A DNA stretch of 64,000 nucleotides from Selaginella tamariscina. Lineage: Eukaryota > Streptophyta > Lycopodiopsida > Selaginellales > Selaginellaceae. Under the pieces are notes generated by a model. That model was not told the origin of the DNA. It saw only the letters and a list, made by a program, of their open reading frames with translations, and ran no database searches. Numbering within the stretch: position 1 is the stretch's first letter; each line of letters opens with the position of its first letter. Made by a program: the position numbers and the translations under genes. Shown here one piece after another: positions 45,256-55,896 of the stretch. The stretch covers positions 1-64,000 of the forward strand of contig PUQB01000058.1 in the NCBI GenBank assembly GCA_003024785.1. Direction: 5' to 3'.

Positions 45256-45427
45256 TGTCATAGTTCTACCTAGTGAGTTGATTACCTAGGTAAAGATAGT
45301 GGGATATGTGGGATATGTGGGCAAAAAGACTCAAGCGTAACTAAGTCATCATGACCAAGGGCCCTCTCATAAACACCAATTGGCCCTTTGCCTAGTTGGC
45401 ATAAGGGGAGAGGGAAAGGCTCTGACA
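45256..45427 (+). repeat. Left terminal repeat of TRIM
   Basis: 172 bp, TG...CA ends, matched at 45984-46184. Confidence 0.9.
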
Positions 45428-45501
45428 TTTGGTATCAAAGTGGTTTAGGGGATAAACTTTGAGTAAAGCTCACACCACTAAGGTTGGCGCACTTGTCCTT
45501 G

Positions 45502-45945
45502 CCTAACTAAACCCCTCGATCACATGTGTATAGCCAAGCGGCTCTGTGATTACCTTTGGCCAGATTGACATGTGATGCGAGTACAGCCAGCGAGCTAGAT
45601 GTGAGCCAAGCATGAGTAGAAACGCCTTTGGCTGTACCTTCTGGAGGAAGGGCATGAGTAGAAACACCTCTGATTGCACCCTCTAGAGGAAGGCATAGTA
45701 GCAACCACAGACCCCCTAACTAAACCCCTCGGTCACATGTGTACAGCCAAGCGGCTCTATGATCGCCTCTGGCCAGATTGACATGTGATGCAAGTACAGC
45801 CAGCAAGCTAAGTGTGAATCAAGCGTAAGTAGAGCCAAGCGTGAGTAGAAACGGCTCTGGCTGCACCTTCTGGAGGAAGCGCATGAGTAGAAATGCCTCT
45901 GGTTGCACCTTCTGGAGGAAGGCATAGTAGCAACCCTTTGGGTTT
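45502..45945 (+). repeat. Internal tandem repeat of TRIM (about 213-bp unit, two copies)
   Basis: Both units start CCTAACTAAACCCCTCG and include TGTACAGCCAAGCGGCTCT-like text and CAGATTGACATGTGATGC. Each holds two roughly 45-bp sub-repeats ending in GGAGGAAGG.CAT. Confidence 0.88.
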
Positions 45946-45983
45946 GTGGATGAGGGCATCCACTTTTTCAAATGGGTGAAAAG

Positions 45984-46184
45984 TGTCATAGTTCTAACCT
46001 GGTGAGTTGACTACATGGGTAAAGATTGTGGTGAGTTGACTACTTGGGTAAAGATTGTGGGATATGTGGGATATATGGGCAAAAAGACTCAAATGTAACT
46101 GAGTCATCATGACTAGGGCCCTCTCATAAACACCAATTGGCCCTTTGCCTAGTTGGCATAAGGGGAGAGGGAAAGGTTGTGACA
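45984..46184 (+). repeat. Right terminal repeat of TRIM
   Basis: 201 bp; longer than the left copy because of an internal 29-bp duplication (GGTAAAGATTGTGGTGAGTTG region). Confidence 0.9.
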
Positions 46185-46240
46185 GGTTCCAGGTAATTTA
46201 GTATTTATATTTTCCATTTTTACTTGTTTTATTATGCCAG

Positions 46241-46690
46241 GTCGGGGAGGCAGTTAAAGAGCTTCTGGTTGAGCATGGAAGTAGTTACGTTGATGAATTT
46301 ATGGCCTGGTATACGAAGATGCACAATGAAATCAAGTTGGGTATGTACCAGAGCATGCTCGAGAATGAGTTCAGTGCGACAATTCCACCTTCTCGACTAT
46401 TTGAGTTGGAAAAGTTTGCGAAAAGAATGGTATTCAGGCAAGTCTTTTTTTTTTTGTTTCTTTATAGATTTTTATTTATTTTTGTAGGTTTTTTTAATGG
46501 AAAAATGATGCACTCCCTGAAGATTTCAAAGAGTGGATGGATGTTGCCAAGGATTCTAGCATGTGGAGCCAGTTATTATGTGATATCAGTGATTACGAAG
46601 TGGAACACTGTCTTTTCTGGCTGGATATCCTTCTAGTGACTGTCCCAAATGGGAGATGGCCAGCTATAAGATACACAAGGATGATTATTA
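46241..46690 (+). pseudogene. Conserved middle exons of the ParB/methyltransferase-like gene (copy 1)
   Basis: 46241-46437 encodes VGEAVKELLVEHGSSYVDEF, MAWYTKMHNEIKLGMYQSML and LFELEKFAKRMVF. After a 50-bp GC-AG intron, 46488-46690 encodes WKNDALPEDFKEWMDVAKDS, SMWSQLLCDISDYEVEHCLF and WLDILLVTVPNGRWPAIR. Copy 2 aligns as VDFMSWFDEM and as HMWSKSRGAL and EREHVPFWLDC, with an intron at nearly the same place. One in-frame TAA follows the splice join. No outside homology recognised. Confidence 0.66.
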
Positions 46691-46693
46691 TGG

Positions 46694-47308
46694 AAGAATG
46701 ATAGTGTTGCAAGAAAGCTCCATGTGAAGATGGATATCAGGTTTGCCAGATCGGCAAGCAAGGTCAACAAGGGACATGCTTCTTCTTTAGCCCCATCCTT
46801 CATCTCGGTTGGATTGGAAGAAGATGATATGTTGAGGATGGTGATGCCTGATAAGGGAAACGGAAGCTGGGAAATTATTCATGCAGATTCAGAGAACCTT
46901 GCAGTCTAGTACTTCAAAGTCGGAAGGCCTTTTCCGCTAGGATTGAAGGAGCTTGAGGATTGGATCGTGAGTCACAAGTCAAGTTGGACTATTCATGTGT
47001 TTGGTGCGAAGCCTCCACCGAAATGCATCCAGGAAGCTGTTGATCTCGTTGTCATCGACCTGCCTACCGGATGCGTTGCTGAGGCAAGCGGGATGGTGGA
47101 TCAATACACAAAGTTCTTGGATGCTTTGCTAAAGAACTTGGTGAACCTTGCTTTCGGGATACTAGATAGAGCTGGCCACGTGGTGGTGTTTGTGCTACCG
47201 GATGATGTTTCAGCTTTGAAGAACACTACAGAAACTTGCAAGCTAAAGTTTCTGCAGATGAGTTATGTGCACACAACAAGGTCTTGGGGATACTGTTTCT
47301 CTAGAAAG
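46694..47308 (+). pseudogene. Methyltransferase-like domain, motif IV half (copy 1)
   Basis: One frame with a single TAG (46907-46909). It reads MLRMVMPDKGNGSWEIIHAD, then KELEDWIVSHKSSWTIHVFG, then QEAVDLVVIDLPTG. The I-D-L-P-T-G at about 47057-47071 takes the position of the D-P-P-Y catalytic motif IV of N4/N6 DNA methyltransferases. YTKFLDALLKNLVNLAFGIL, RAGHVVVFVLPDDV and TTRSWGY follow, matching the helix, G-hydrophobic-VF strand and aromatic end usual after motif IV. Loss of the canonical P-P-Y means activity is doubtful. No motif I was found downstream in this copy. Confidence 0.62.
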
Positions 47309-47356
47309 GTAATTCTTCTTTTTGAGAATGTCATTTTCTAATGTTGGTTTTTTTAG

Positions 47357-48211
47357 GAAAGCATCATTGCCATGTGTATTTTTGGTTCCCCCTACTCTAA
47401 GGTTGTGAAGAACAAGGAGATCTTGGACACTCGCTACACTCTTCTTCTTGACGAGCGGATAGAAGCAAAGCAGAAGTTGGTTTCGAAGTTAGAGGAGTAG
47501 TTATCCATGGTGAAGTCCCTAGTGATGGTTCTGTTGTAAGCGGTTTATGCCCCGTTTAATGAGGTACATGACAAGGGTAAGGCCATAGGAGATGAGCATG
47601 TGGTTGAGCTGCTGAAGGAGAAGCGGAATGTTCCAGAATCTATTCCATCCTAGAATATTCCATCTCTGCCAATTGGGTTGGTAATGGAGGATATAACCGG
47701 TGAACCAGCTTTCGGAATTGGGAGCGAGGACATGACTATGGCATGCGAATTGAAGTTCCCACGGCATCAATTCAATCCGCCACCCTTTCAGCAATCACCA
47801 TGGCAAAGGTGCATATAGAGCAGCGGATCGCATAACATGCAAGTCAGTGGTTTCCAATTTGAGGAAGAAGATCCACACCAGCAGCAACAGCATGAGAGGG
47901 TGCACATGTAGATATATCTTTCAAGTGTCGGAGAGCGTTTGCAAGGAAGGACACATAGGCTACAAATATCTAGGTGCAATTCGTTGTGGCAAACCTTTTC
48001 AATCATTTGGTCAACGCAAGAACTGGCATCCAATGACTGATTATTCAAGCGGTGGAGAATGTTATGGCACCAAAAATGGCGATGATTCAAGGCGTACTTA
48101 ACAAGGGGGTGCATCATCTAGGGAAACCGTGTACACCTAGTCCAATTGTGGAGATCAAGCCTACACCGACAATGCATGAGCCAATGACATTGTTTCAAAG
48201 GCTTGTGTGAG
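47357..48211 (+). pseudogene. Carboxy-terminal part of the ParB/methyltransferase-like gene (copy 1)
   Basis: 47357-47500 follows a 48-bp intron in frame: ESIIAMCIFGSPYSKVVKNK, EILDTRYTLLLDERIEAKQK, then TAG. Beyond, the frame continues with stops (EKRNVPESIPS, LPIGLVMEDITGEPAFGIGS). About 48050-48211 encodes VENVMAPKMAMIQGVLNKGV and PIVEIKPTPTMHEPMTLFQR, ending at TGA. It differs from copy 2, which has motif I here. Confidence 0.5.
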
Positions 48212-49590
48212 CTTGAGACGAAAGTCAATAGACTATGACTGTCTTGACAATGGTAGTTGATAATTCTAGCATCTTCAAGAGGAAAACGAGCAACTTATGA
48301 AGGAGATGCATGCTTTTCATCTCCAGGTTGCAATGATATATACAGCAGCAAGGAGAAGGCATAGTTTCAGAAGTATAAGGAACATGAGAAAGTTGAGTAT
48401 CATGAGGATACTCAGGACGTGTTGCCATGAAGACACAACAACAAATAAGGAGTGGATAGTGTTAAAGGTGGAATATTAGGAACATAGGACATCCTATGTG
48501 GAGAGAATAAGGGTTAGAAGGTCCGTAGGTAGTTTGGAAGAAAGGCTACATAGGAAAGAAATCCTTATCGAGAGGAACAAGATGAAGGAAAAGGAAAAGG
48601 ACATCTCGGGACGTAGAGAGTGGGTATGTAAAGGTAGTTAGGGCAAGAGTAGGGGTCTTCTATTCATGTTCAAAATAGAAGGTGCATATTATATAATCTT
48701 TGTATAAAATTTATATATATTTCCAATGGATATGTCAACAAAGCAATAGCCAAAATTCATTCTTGCCTTTGATTTTGGAGAGCAGTCTTGGTGGCACAAA
48801 CATGAAGTAAATTGATATATGTACTTTGAGGGATGGAAAGAAAAGTGTATAGCATTTTCTAACTATTCCGAGAAGGCAACGGTTAAATAGGAAAATGTAA
48901 GTTTTCCTGTTTAACAATAAACATTCTAAATTAAGTGATAAATTCCAAACAGTGCTTTGTAGTGATGTTCCAGTTTAATATATACTCTAACATTATTAAT
49001 TAATTAATTTAATTTGATTTGATGATCTTCTCATCTCATAATAAAATGTTCTTATAAGAGCGGCAATTAAACATGTGAGTTAACCTATTTCACTCAAAAT
49101 ATAAAAATTTTGACCCTCCACCTATTTAATTATATTTTAAGTAAATTTAGTCAAAATTTAATTTATTAAATTTTGTAACCACATTTACCCAACATGTTGC
49201 TTTTAGTAAACGGTTGTCAATGGCCAACCACTGCCTCTGATTATCCTTTAGAAATCAAGAGTGTACAAAGGCTGAAATTTTGAGGAAGGTCAAGAACGAT
49301 CAGGATTACTTTGAATCACAGCCTACATTTGGTGTCTGATGTGGCATTGTCTATTCTATTCTTACATATCTCTTTACTTGCATGGCATGTTCGAGAAAGA
49401 TGCGCACAAACTCAGAATGGGCCATGTGTGTGTGTGTGAGAGAGAGAGAGGTGTGTGTGTGTGACACTGTGTGCACACCTACACACAAATGCATATACTA
49501 ATTAAAATTGTATACAGTTGCAAAGAAACATGGTATGTTGAGACAAAACACGAAATTTGATTTCATCAAGTTGATAGTAAACCCCTTGTT
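48212..49590. other. Non-coding stretch
   Basis: No gene I can support. 48290-48640 may hold further decayed coding sequence, purine-rich, without motifs. The rest is AT-rich, with GT and GA microsatellites at 49425-49465. Confidence 0.5.
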
Positions 49591-50217
49591 TGTCAAGCCA
49601 CGATCCAGGAACCAGGAAGAGAACAGGATTCCAAGGACAGGAAAGCTTGACTTAGGAACAGGACCGAGAGCAGGACAGGAAACAGGAATAGGAACAGGAC
49701 GATTCTAGGAGCAAGACAGGATCAGGATAGGATCCGGGAGCAAGACAGGAAAGCGCAGGACAAGATCCAGGAACAAGACAGAAGCAGGACAGGATCCAGG
49801 AGCATGACAGGATCCAAGAGCAGGACAGGAAACAGGAGCGAGCCAGGAACAGGACAGGAAACAAGACAAGAACAAGACAAGACGAGATTGATCGTAGTAA
49901 GACTGGTGTTGATAGTAACTGATTGTACAACAATTAGGTCGGAGCTTTTATGCTCACAACTCCAAGAGCTAATCTAGACATGAGTGCTAAAAGTGGTTGC
50001 ATGCATGCAAAAGTGATTGCATGCATGCAGAGGCTAAGATGAGTCCACATGTCCCTTATCCCTAGGCATATCCTGTGGCATATCCTGTAGGAATATCCTG
50101 TAGAAATATCCTGCAACCGAATCCTGTGTCCGGAATCCTGGTAGGAATATCCTGTAGGAAAGTCCTGCAACCCATGTCCTTTATTCGGAATCCTGTATTC
50201 TGTATTGGGTCGTGACA
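49591..50217 (-). repeat. 3' LTR of left arm of copy C (627 bp)
   Basis: TG...CA ends. Two intact RY repeats plus one altered block (ACATGAGTGCTAAAAGTGG), the same variant as in the right-arm LTR. Confidence 0.92.
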
Positions 50218-50470
50218 GCACCTCCTCCCTAAAGACGAGTTCCATGAGTCTTGGGACCTGGTTTAGCAGGATAATGCCGATGGAAGGCAGCAACCTTGAA
50301 AGAAGCATGGAGTAAGTTGGATGTAAGTTCCAAGTGCGATCAGTAGGCAGGTACCCTTTCCAATCCACCAAGTATTGGAGTTGGTGACGATGAAGACGAG
50401 AGTCAAGGATGGCTACAACTTCGTACTCAGGTTCAGTGTCAATGACCACAAGAGGGGAGGAGAGAAACAC
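50218..50470 (-). pseudogene. Polypurine tract and chromodomain, left arm of copy C
   Basis: Minus-strand AGGGAGGAGGTGC abuts the LTR. The frame from 50470 reads [33 protein letters not shown], then a one-base deletion changes frame. Confidence 0.86.
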
Positions 50471-51798
50471 GACCGGGAAGAGAAGAAGGATGATACGGCT
50501 CCAACAAAGAGGTGTGAAACACAGGATGAAGTTTCACCGTGGATGGTAACTCGAATCGGAAAGTTATAGGATTTACCTCCGCCACAATTATATAAGGGCC
50601 CAATCGTTGAAAATCCAACTTAGAAGAAGGCCTGTTGGTGCGAATGTGTCGACGAAGAAGCCATACGAGATCACCAATCTTGTATGCAGGTGCCGGCTGA
50701 AGGTGAGCATCAGCATGATGCTTGTATCGTTCCTGTGCCTGTTAAAGATGAACCTGGAGATCATCCTGTAACTGCCGAAGATGCTGAAGACGATCCTGTA
50801 CTGCAGGAGCGGAAGAAGGAGAAGCGGGAGGAGCAAAGTCAAAACGTGGATGGTGGCCTGTAAGAGCAAAGAAAGGTGTCTGTCCTGTAGATGCGTGGAT
50901 GGAGTTGTTGTAGGCAAACTCCGCCATTGGAAGATACTATTCTAAGGTCTGAATTGTGCGTTCGGACTGCCCATCGGTTTGTGGGTGATATCCTGAAGAA
51001 AGATCCGCTTTGACCTGTAGACTCCGAAGAAGCTCTCGCCAAAACTTGGACATGAATTGTGGACCTCGATCGGAAACAATGCTCTCAGGAAGACCATGAT
51101 GTCGGAACACATCGCGGATCACCAACTCGGCAGTTGTCTGACCTGTAACTGTCTTGTTGCAGGGTAGGAAATGAGCATGCTTGGTGAAAGGTCAACCACC
51201 ACAAGAACTGCATCAAATCCACGAGAAGGAGGAAGATCTGTGAGGAAATCCATAGAAATGGATCTCCAAGGAGCAGACGGAACAGGAAGAGGTCGAGAAG
51301 ACCAGAGGGTGCATGATGAGGCATCTTTGACCTGCTACAAGTGTCACAACTCCGTACAAACCTCTCCACAAAACCTCGCAACCCAGGCCACCAATAGTTG
51401 CGAGTCACCAACTCCACTGTCTTGGCCACACCAAAATGTCATGTAGCCGGGGTATCATGACAATCCTGTACCACACGAGTCCTGGAAATACCAGCAGGAA
51501 CGTACATGAACCTTCCTGGTACAGGAGTCCATCCTGTAGGTGAACAGGTTGTAGTCTGGACGGGAACTGGAGGAAGAGGAACTTGCAGCGTCAGGATGAA
51601 TGTGTGAGGACACATTCTTTGCCAAGTCGTCTGTAGCCAACTGCAAACGGATGTCCTGTAGGAGTGTTGAATTTGCTGGAGCCTGATGAACCTGCAGTGC
51701 CCAAGCCGGAAACGATCAGGACCCAACAACACTTGCCTTTGACAGTCAAATGCAGGAGGATCGCCCGGGCTTGGTGCAAGGTAAGAGCGCTTAGACAA
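50471..51798 (-). pseudogene. Integrase, left arm of copy C
   Basis: Fragments in three frames: LTRNYWWPGLRGFVERFVRS-type zinc region and CDTCSRSK (51085-51429), SMDFLTDLP region after an indel, [18 protein letters not shown] and [12 protein letters not shown] (50937-51125), and the RLGPYR region. A segment of about 60 bp around the [13 protein letters not shown] codons (near 50937) is deleted compared with copies A and B. Confidence 0.84.
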
Positions 51799-53502
51799 TG
51801 CGTCCGCCTTGCCATTCCGAAAGCCGGGCCTATAAACGATGACGAAGTCAAAACGTGATAGGAACTCTGCCCACCTAGCCTGTCGCCGACTGAGGACCAG
51901 CCGTTTGAAAGTACTTCAGGTTCTTGTGATCCGTAAGAACTTGTACAATGTGCCGCACCTTCCAGGAAATGCCGCCACCTCAAACAAATCCACAATGGCC
52001 TTGAGTTCCTTGTCATGAATCTCGTAGTTGATCTCCGCCGACAGGAACTTACGAGAGTGGAAAGCTACAGGATGAAGCAACTTGTCCCTCCAACTTGCGA
52101 TAGCACGGATCCTACTGCAAAATCTGAGGCATCTGCTTCAATGAAGAAAGGATGAGAGGGTCAGGATGTGCTAAAATCGGAGCTGTCGTGAAAACGTCCT
52201 TGAGTGTTGTGAACGCGTGTTCCGCCTGTCGGACCAAGAAAAAATCCTGTGCGCTTGGTGAGTTCTGTGAGTGGAAGTACACGCTTGGAGAAGTCCTGTA
52301 TGAACCGCTTGTAGAAGTTTGCAAAGCCAAGGAAACATTGTACATCTCGTACCGACTTGGGCCTCTCCCACTCCACGATGGTCTTCACCTTGTGCATGTC
52401 CATGGAAACGCCAGCAGGAGAGACGATGTAGCCCAAGAACTCCACCGAATCTTTATCGAAAAAACACTTCTCCAACTTCGCGTACAGGCCATGCTCGCGA
52501 AGCCGCTCTAAAACTAGCCGTACATGCTTGTTCATGTGCCGCCTGGTCCTTGGAAGAAAATCAAGATGTCGTCAGGTAGATCACACAAACTGGTCCAAGA
52601 AGTCACGGAAAATGTCGTTCACCATGTGTTGGAACACAGCTGGGGCATTGGTAAGGCCGAAAGGCATTACCGTGTACTCAAAATGTCCATACCTTGTACG
52701 AAAGGCAGTCTTCCACTCATCGCCGGGACAAATCCGTACAAGGTTGTAGGCTCCTCGTAAGTCGATCTTTGTGAACACCTTTGCTCTCGCAGCCGATCGA
52801 GAAGTTCGGGATCAATGGCAACGGGTACCGATTCCGAATGGTGACTTGATTCAAACCCCTGTAGTCCACAACCAAACGTAAACCTCATCCTTCTTCTTGA
52901 CAAAGAAGATAGGAACTCCTGCAGGGGACTTTGAGTGACGAATGAAGCCGGATGCCAAGTTGTCCTCGATGTACTGACGAAGAACCTCCAACTCTGTGGG
53001 TGACAATGCATAAATCGGTCCGAATGGTGGAGTCTTTCCTTCCGCAAGATCAATAGGACAGTCGTAGGACCTGTGAACAGGAAGAACTGCAGCCTTGTGC
53101 TTGTCAAAAACGTCCTTAAAGTCGTGGTACTTGGATGGTAGGGAAGAAGGAGGAGAAGGAGAAGGAGAAGGAGAAAAACAGGGGAGTCGGATACAGGAAA
53201 GGTAGAAGAGGATGTAGGAGTTACTTGAAAGGCAAAAAGGTGGAAGGGAGCAGGATCAGTGGTGAGTTCATGCATGGTAGTGGTAAGAACTCAGAGAGGA
53301 GAAGGAGGGAGCTGTGACTGAAAAAAGAGGAAGGATCTTGGGGGGTGGAATAGAAGCAGGGTAACAGAACGAAGGCAGGATTGGAAAAAACCTGTGGGTG
53401 TTGATGAGTGTACAGGATTGGAAGAATCCTGTACAGGAGTCCGTGATTGCGCAGGAGTGGGAAAAGCCTGCGAATGTGCTGACGAATCAACAGGAGGTGG
53501 AC
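51799..53502 (-). pseudogene. RNase H, RT and spacer, left arm of copy C
   Basis: Contains [19 protein letters not shown] and [16 protein letters not shown] (52161-52535), [20 protein letters not shown] (52581-52778), and the spacer running into RT (52667-53275, [11 protein letters not shown]). At least eight frame changes by one or two bases. Ends abruptly at 53502 within the spacer. Confidence 0.83.
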
Positions 53503-54324
53503 CCCTCGGTGGTTCCCTCTTCATCAAATTTTTCTTCGAAGCCGAAGGTTAGCATGCTAGAGAAGTTCAGTGGCAATCGTGCCGATTTCCAAGGTTTCCT
53601 GAATCAGATCCGGCTCTTGATCCGTATGCAACCACGGCGCTACTCGACTGATGCTCAAAAGGTGGGTCTTTTGGCATCCTTACTAAGTGGATCTCCACGG
53701 GCTTGGGTTGCCCCCTTGCTGGAGCGTGACGACCCATTGATGGAAGACTTTGAAGGTTTCGTGGCTGCCTTTGAAGCCTGTTTTGGAGATCCTGATAAGT
53801 ACCGTTCTGCATGCACGAAGTTACGGAAGCTCACTCAAGGATCCCGACCAGCTTCCGTCTATGCATCCGAATTTCAGCAACTTTGCACGAACATTCCATG
53901 GGACGAGACTGCATTGATCGAACACTTCCGTTTTGGGTTGAGGGATGACGTGAAGGACCTTCTCCTTACGTTACCGGATGCCCAAACATTAGCGGAGATC
54001 ATGCAACAAGCTGTTCGTTGCGACAACCGTTTGTTCGAGCGTCGTCAGGAAAGATCCCGTCAGCAGTTCCTGCAAACCAATCCTGCAGCTGTGGTACATG
54101 TTCCTGCACCACCTTCTGGAGTAGTTCCTATGGAGGTTGAGAAATCCAAGCGTGGCTCTCTTTCCGCTGCTGAGAAGCAACGTCGTCGCAGTGAGAACCT
54201 GTGCTTGTATTGTGGTGGAGCAGGACACAAGGTGGCAGATTGTCCTATTAAAGCCAGGAACTTCAAGACGCGTGAAGTTGAAGCTGAAGTTCAGTCGGAA
54301 AACTCCAATGTCCACTTCGTCTAG
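53503..54324 (+). pseudogene. Gag, right arm of copy C
   Basis: Begins mid-gag at SVVPSSSNFS and is open to the conserved TAG: KFSGNRADFQGFLNQI, LLSGSPRAWVAPL, FEACFGDPDKYRSACTKL, RFGLRDDVKDLLLTLPD, LCLYCGGAGHKVADC. The longest undamaged gag stretch in the window. In frame upstream it is fused by chance to inverted-arm sequence from 53398. Confidence 0.9.
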
Positions 54325-55260
54325 GAGCCGCGAAGTTGGACGTAGGTGCAGGCTCCATTGGTGCTGCTCATACCATCCCATCACTTAAGTTTCCTGTACA
54401 CATTCATCTTAATAATCGAGAGCTCATGGAGTTTGCCTTGTTAGACACTGGTGCAAATGCATGCTTCATGGATGACACGTTTGCAACTCAACATGGCATT
54501 TCGGTGGTGAAGTTGAAGCGTGCAGTTCCTGTAGAGGTGGCCGATGGGCGTCTGATTGCTTCTGGCGCAGTTACCCATGCTACCGAACCTCTCTCCTGCA
54601 GTATGGCACATTCAACTGTTCAATTTCCTTCAACTTGATCAAGACTCGGTCGACTCCCATCATTTTGGGCATGCCATGGTTCGTTGTTGCAAATCCGCAG
54701 ATCGACTGGAGGTCTAGGACGCTCACGTTTTCCTCTCCGACAGCTAGGATCAATCCTGTACCTTCCTGTGTGCAGGATACATCCTTAGTATCTGAGGCAG
54801 TACAAGCTACAGGATTGACCGTGCCTGTTCCTGTACCAGTGTTGAAGACTCCTCCTCGACAGGATTCACCTCATGTCAGTTCCTCAGCACATCCGCAGGC
54901 TCTCTCCACTCCTGTAAGTTTGCGGTGTCCTGTACAGGGTTCTTCCAATCCTGTATCAGTGTCGAAGGTTCCTCCTCAACAGGATCCACCTCCTGTTGAT
55001 TCGTCAGCACATTCGCAGGCTTTTCCCACTCCTGCGCAACCACGGACTCCTGTACAGGATTCTTCCAATCCTGTACACTCATCAACACCACACAGGTTTT
55101 TCCAATCCTGCCTCTTTCTGTTACCCTGCTTCTGTTCCACCCCCCAAGATCCTTCCTCTTTTTCAGTCACAGCTCCCTCCTTCTCCTCTCCGAGTTCTTA
55201 CCACTACCATGCATGAACTCGCCACTGATCCTGCTCCTTTCCACCTTTTGCCTTTCAAGT
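54300..55260 (+). pseudogene. Protease and proline-rich spacer, right arm of copy C
   Basis: LDVGAGSIGAAHTI, LLDTGANACFMDD, then a one-base deletion near 54600 (CTGCAGTATGG) and IILGMPWFVVANPQIDW in the next frame. The spacer shows the densest TCCTGTA/TACAGGAT motifs (54760-55080). Confidence 0.87.
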
Positions 55261-55896
55261 AACTCCTACGTCCTCTTCTACCTTTCCTGTATCCGACTCT
55301 CCTTTTTTCAATCTCCTTCTCCTACTCCTTCTCCTTCTCCTCCTTCTTCCCTACCATCCAAGTATCACGCCTTTAAGGACGTTTTTGACAAGCACAAGGC
55401 TGCAGTTCTTCCTGTTCACAGGTCCTACGACTGTCCTATTGATCTTGCGGAAGGAAAGACTCCACCATTCGGACCGATTTATGCATTGTCACCCACAGAG
55501 TTGGAGGTTCTTCGTCAGTACATCGAGGACAACTTGGCATCCGGCTTCATTCGTCACTCAAAGTCCCTTCTGTGGAGGTTTGGTTGTGGACTACAGGGTT
55601 TGAATCAAGTCACCATTCGGAATCGGTACCCGTTGCCATTGATCCCGGAACTTCTCGATCGGCTGCGAGGAGCAAAGGTGTTCACGAAGATCGACTTACG
55701 AGGGGCCTACAACCTTGTACGGATTCGTCCCGGCGATGAGTGGAAGACTGCCTTTCGTACAAGGTATGGACATTTTGAGTACACGGTAATGCCTTTCGGC
55801 CTTACCAATGCCCCAGCCGTGTTCCAACACATGGTGAACGACATCTTTCGTGACTTCTTGGACCAGTTTGTGGTGATCTACCTCGACGACATTTGA
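55261..55896 (+). pseudogene. Reverse transcriptase, right arm of copy C
   Basis: [20 protein letters not shown], then a deletion that removes the [12 protein letters not shown] block ([14 protein letters not shown] instead), [40 protein letters not shown] and the catalytic Y-L-D-D at 55879-55890, followed by a deletion and stop. Missing the K-K-D-G block, it could not work. Confidence 0.88.

Larger units (their letters stand above)
45256..46184 (+). mobile_element. TRIM retrotransposon (929 bp) inserted in an exon
   Basis: Direct terminal repeats 45256-45427 and 45984-46184, each TGTCATAGTTCTA to TGACA, with target duplication GGTTC at 45251-45255 and 46185-46189. A primer site TGGTATCAAAGT at 45430-45441 follows the left repeat by 2 bp and resembles the initiator tRNA-Met complement. 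No protein is encoded. Inside are two 213-bp tandem units starting at 45502 and 45715, each with shorter GAGTAGAAAC...GGAGGAAGG repeats. It splits the ParB/methyltransferase-like gene three codons before a splice donor. Confidence 0.9.
43656..48211 (+). pseudogene. ParB-like / DNA methyltransferase-like fusion gene, copy 1
   Basis: Multi-exon gene broken by stops, frameshifts and a TRIM insertion. Order: charged amino terminus with KKRKL (43656-44035); ParB-like domain (44036-44481); helical region (44578-45254, then 46241-46437); conserved W-rich block (46488-46690); methyltransferase-like domain (46694-47308); coiled-coil-like tail (47357 to about 48211). Short introns with clean joins: 44482-44577, 44732-44784, 46193-46240, 46438-46487 (a GC-AG intron, AG|GCAAGT), 47309-47356. 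Exons join in frame with few stops, so decay is moderate. The same order and at least two introns at matching places are found in copy 2 at 62051-64000. Introns argue against bacterial contamination. Function in the plant is unknown; a DNA-binding methyltransferase is inferred. Confidence 0.72.

Noticed and set aside
45505..45945. Independent satellite array
   Set aside because: The tandem units lie wholly within a TRIM bounded by terminal repeats and a target duplication.
43656..48211. Bacterial contamination or organelle DNA as the source of the ParB/methyltransferase-like gene
   Set aside because: At least five short introns with canonical or GC-AG borders, a plant TRIM insertion in an exon, and a second diverged copy argue for nuclear residence.
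53398..53502. Amino-terminal extension fused to gag of copy C
   Set aside because: It reads through the inverted-arm junction and is antisense spacer sequence, so the fusion is accidental.
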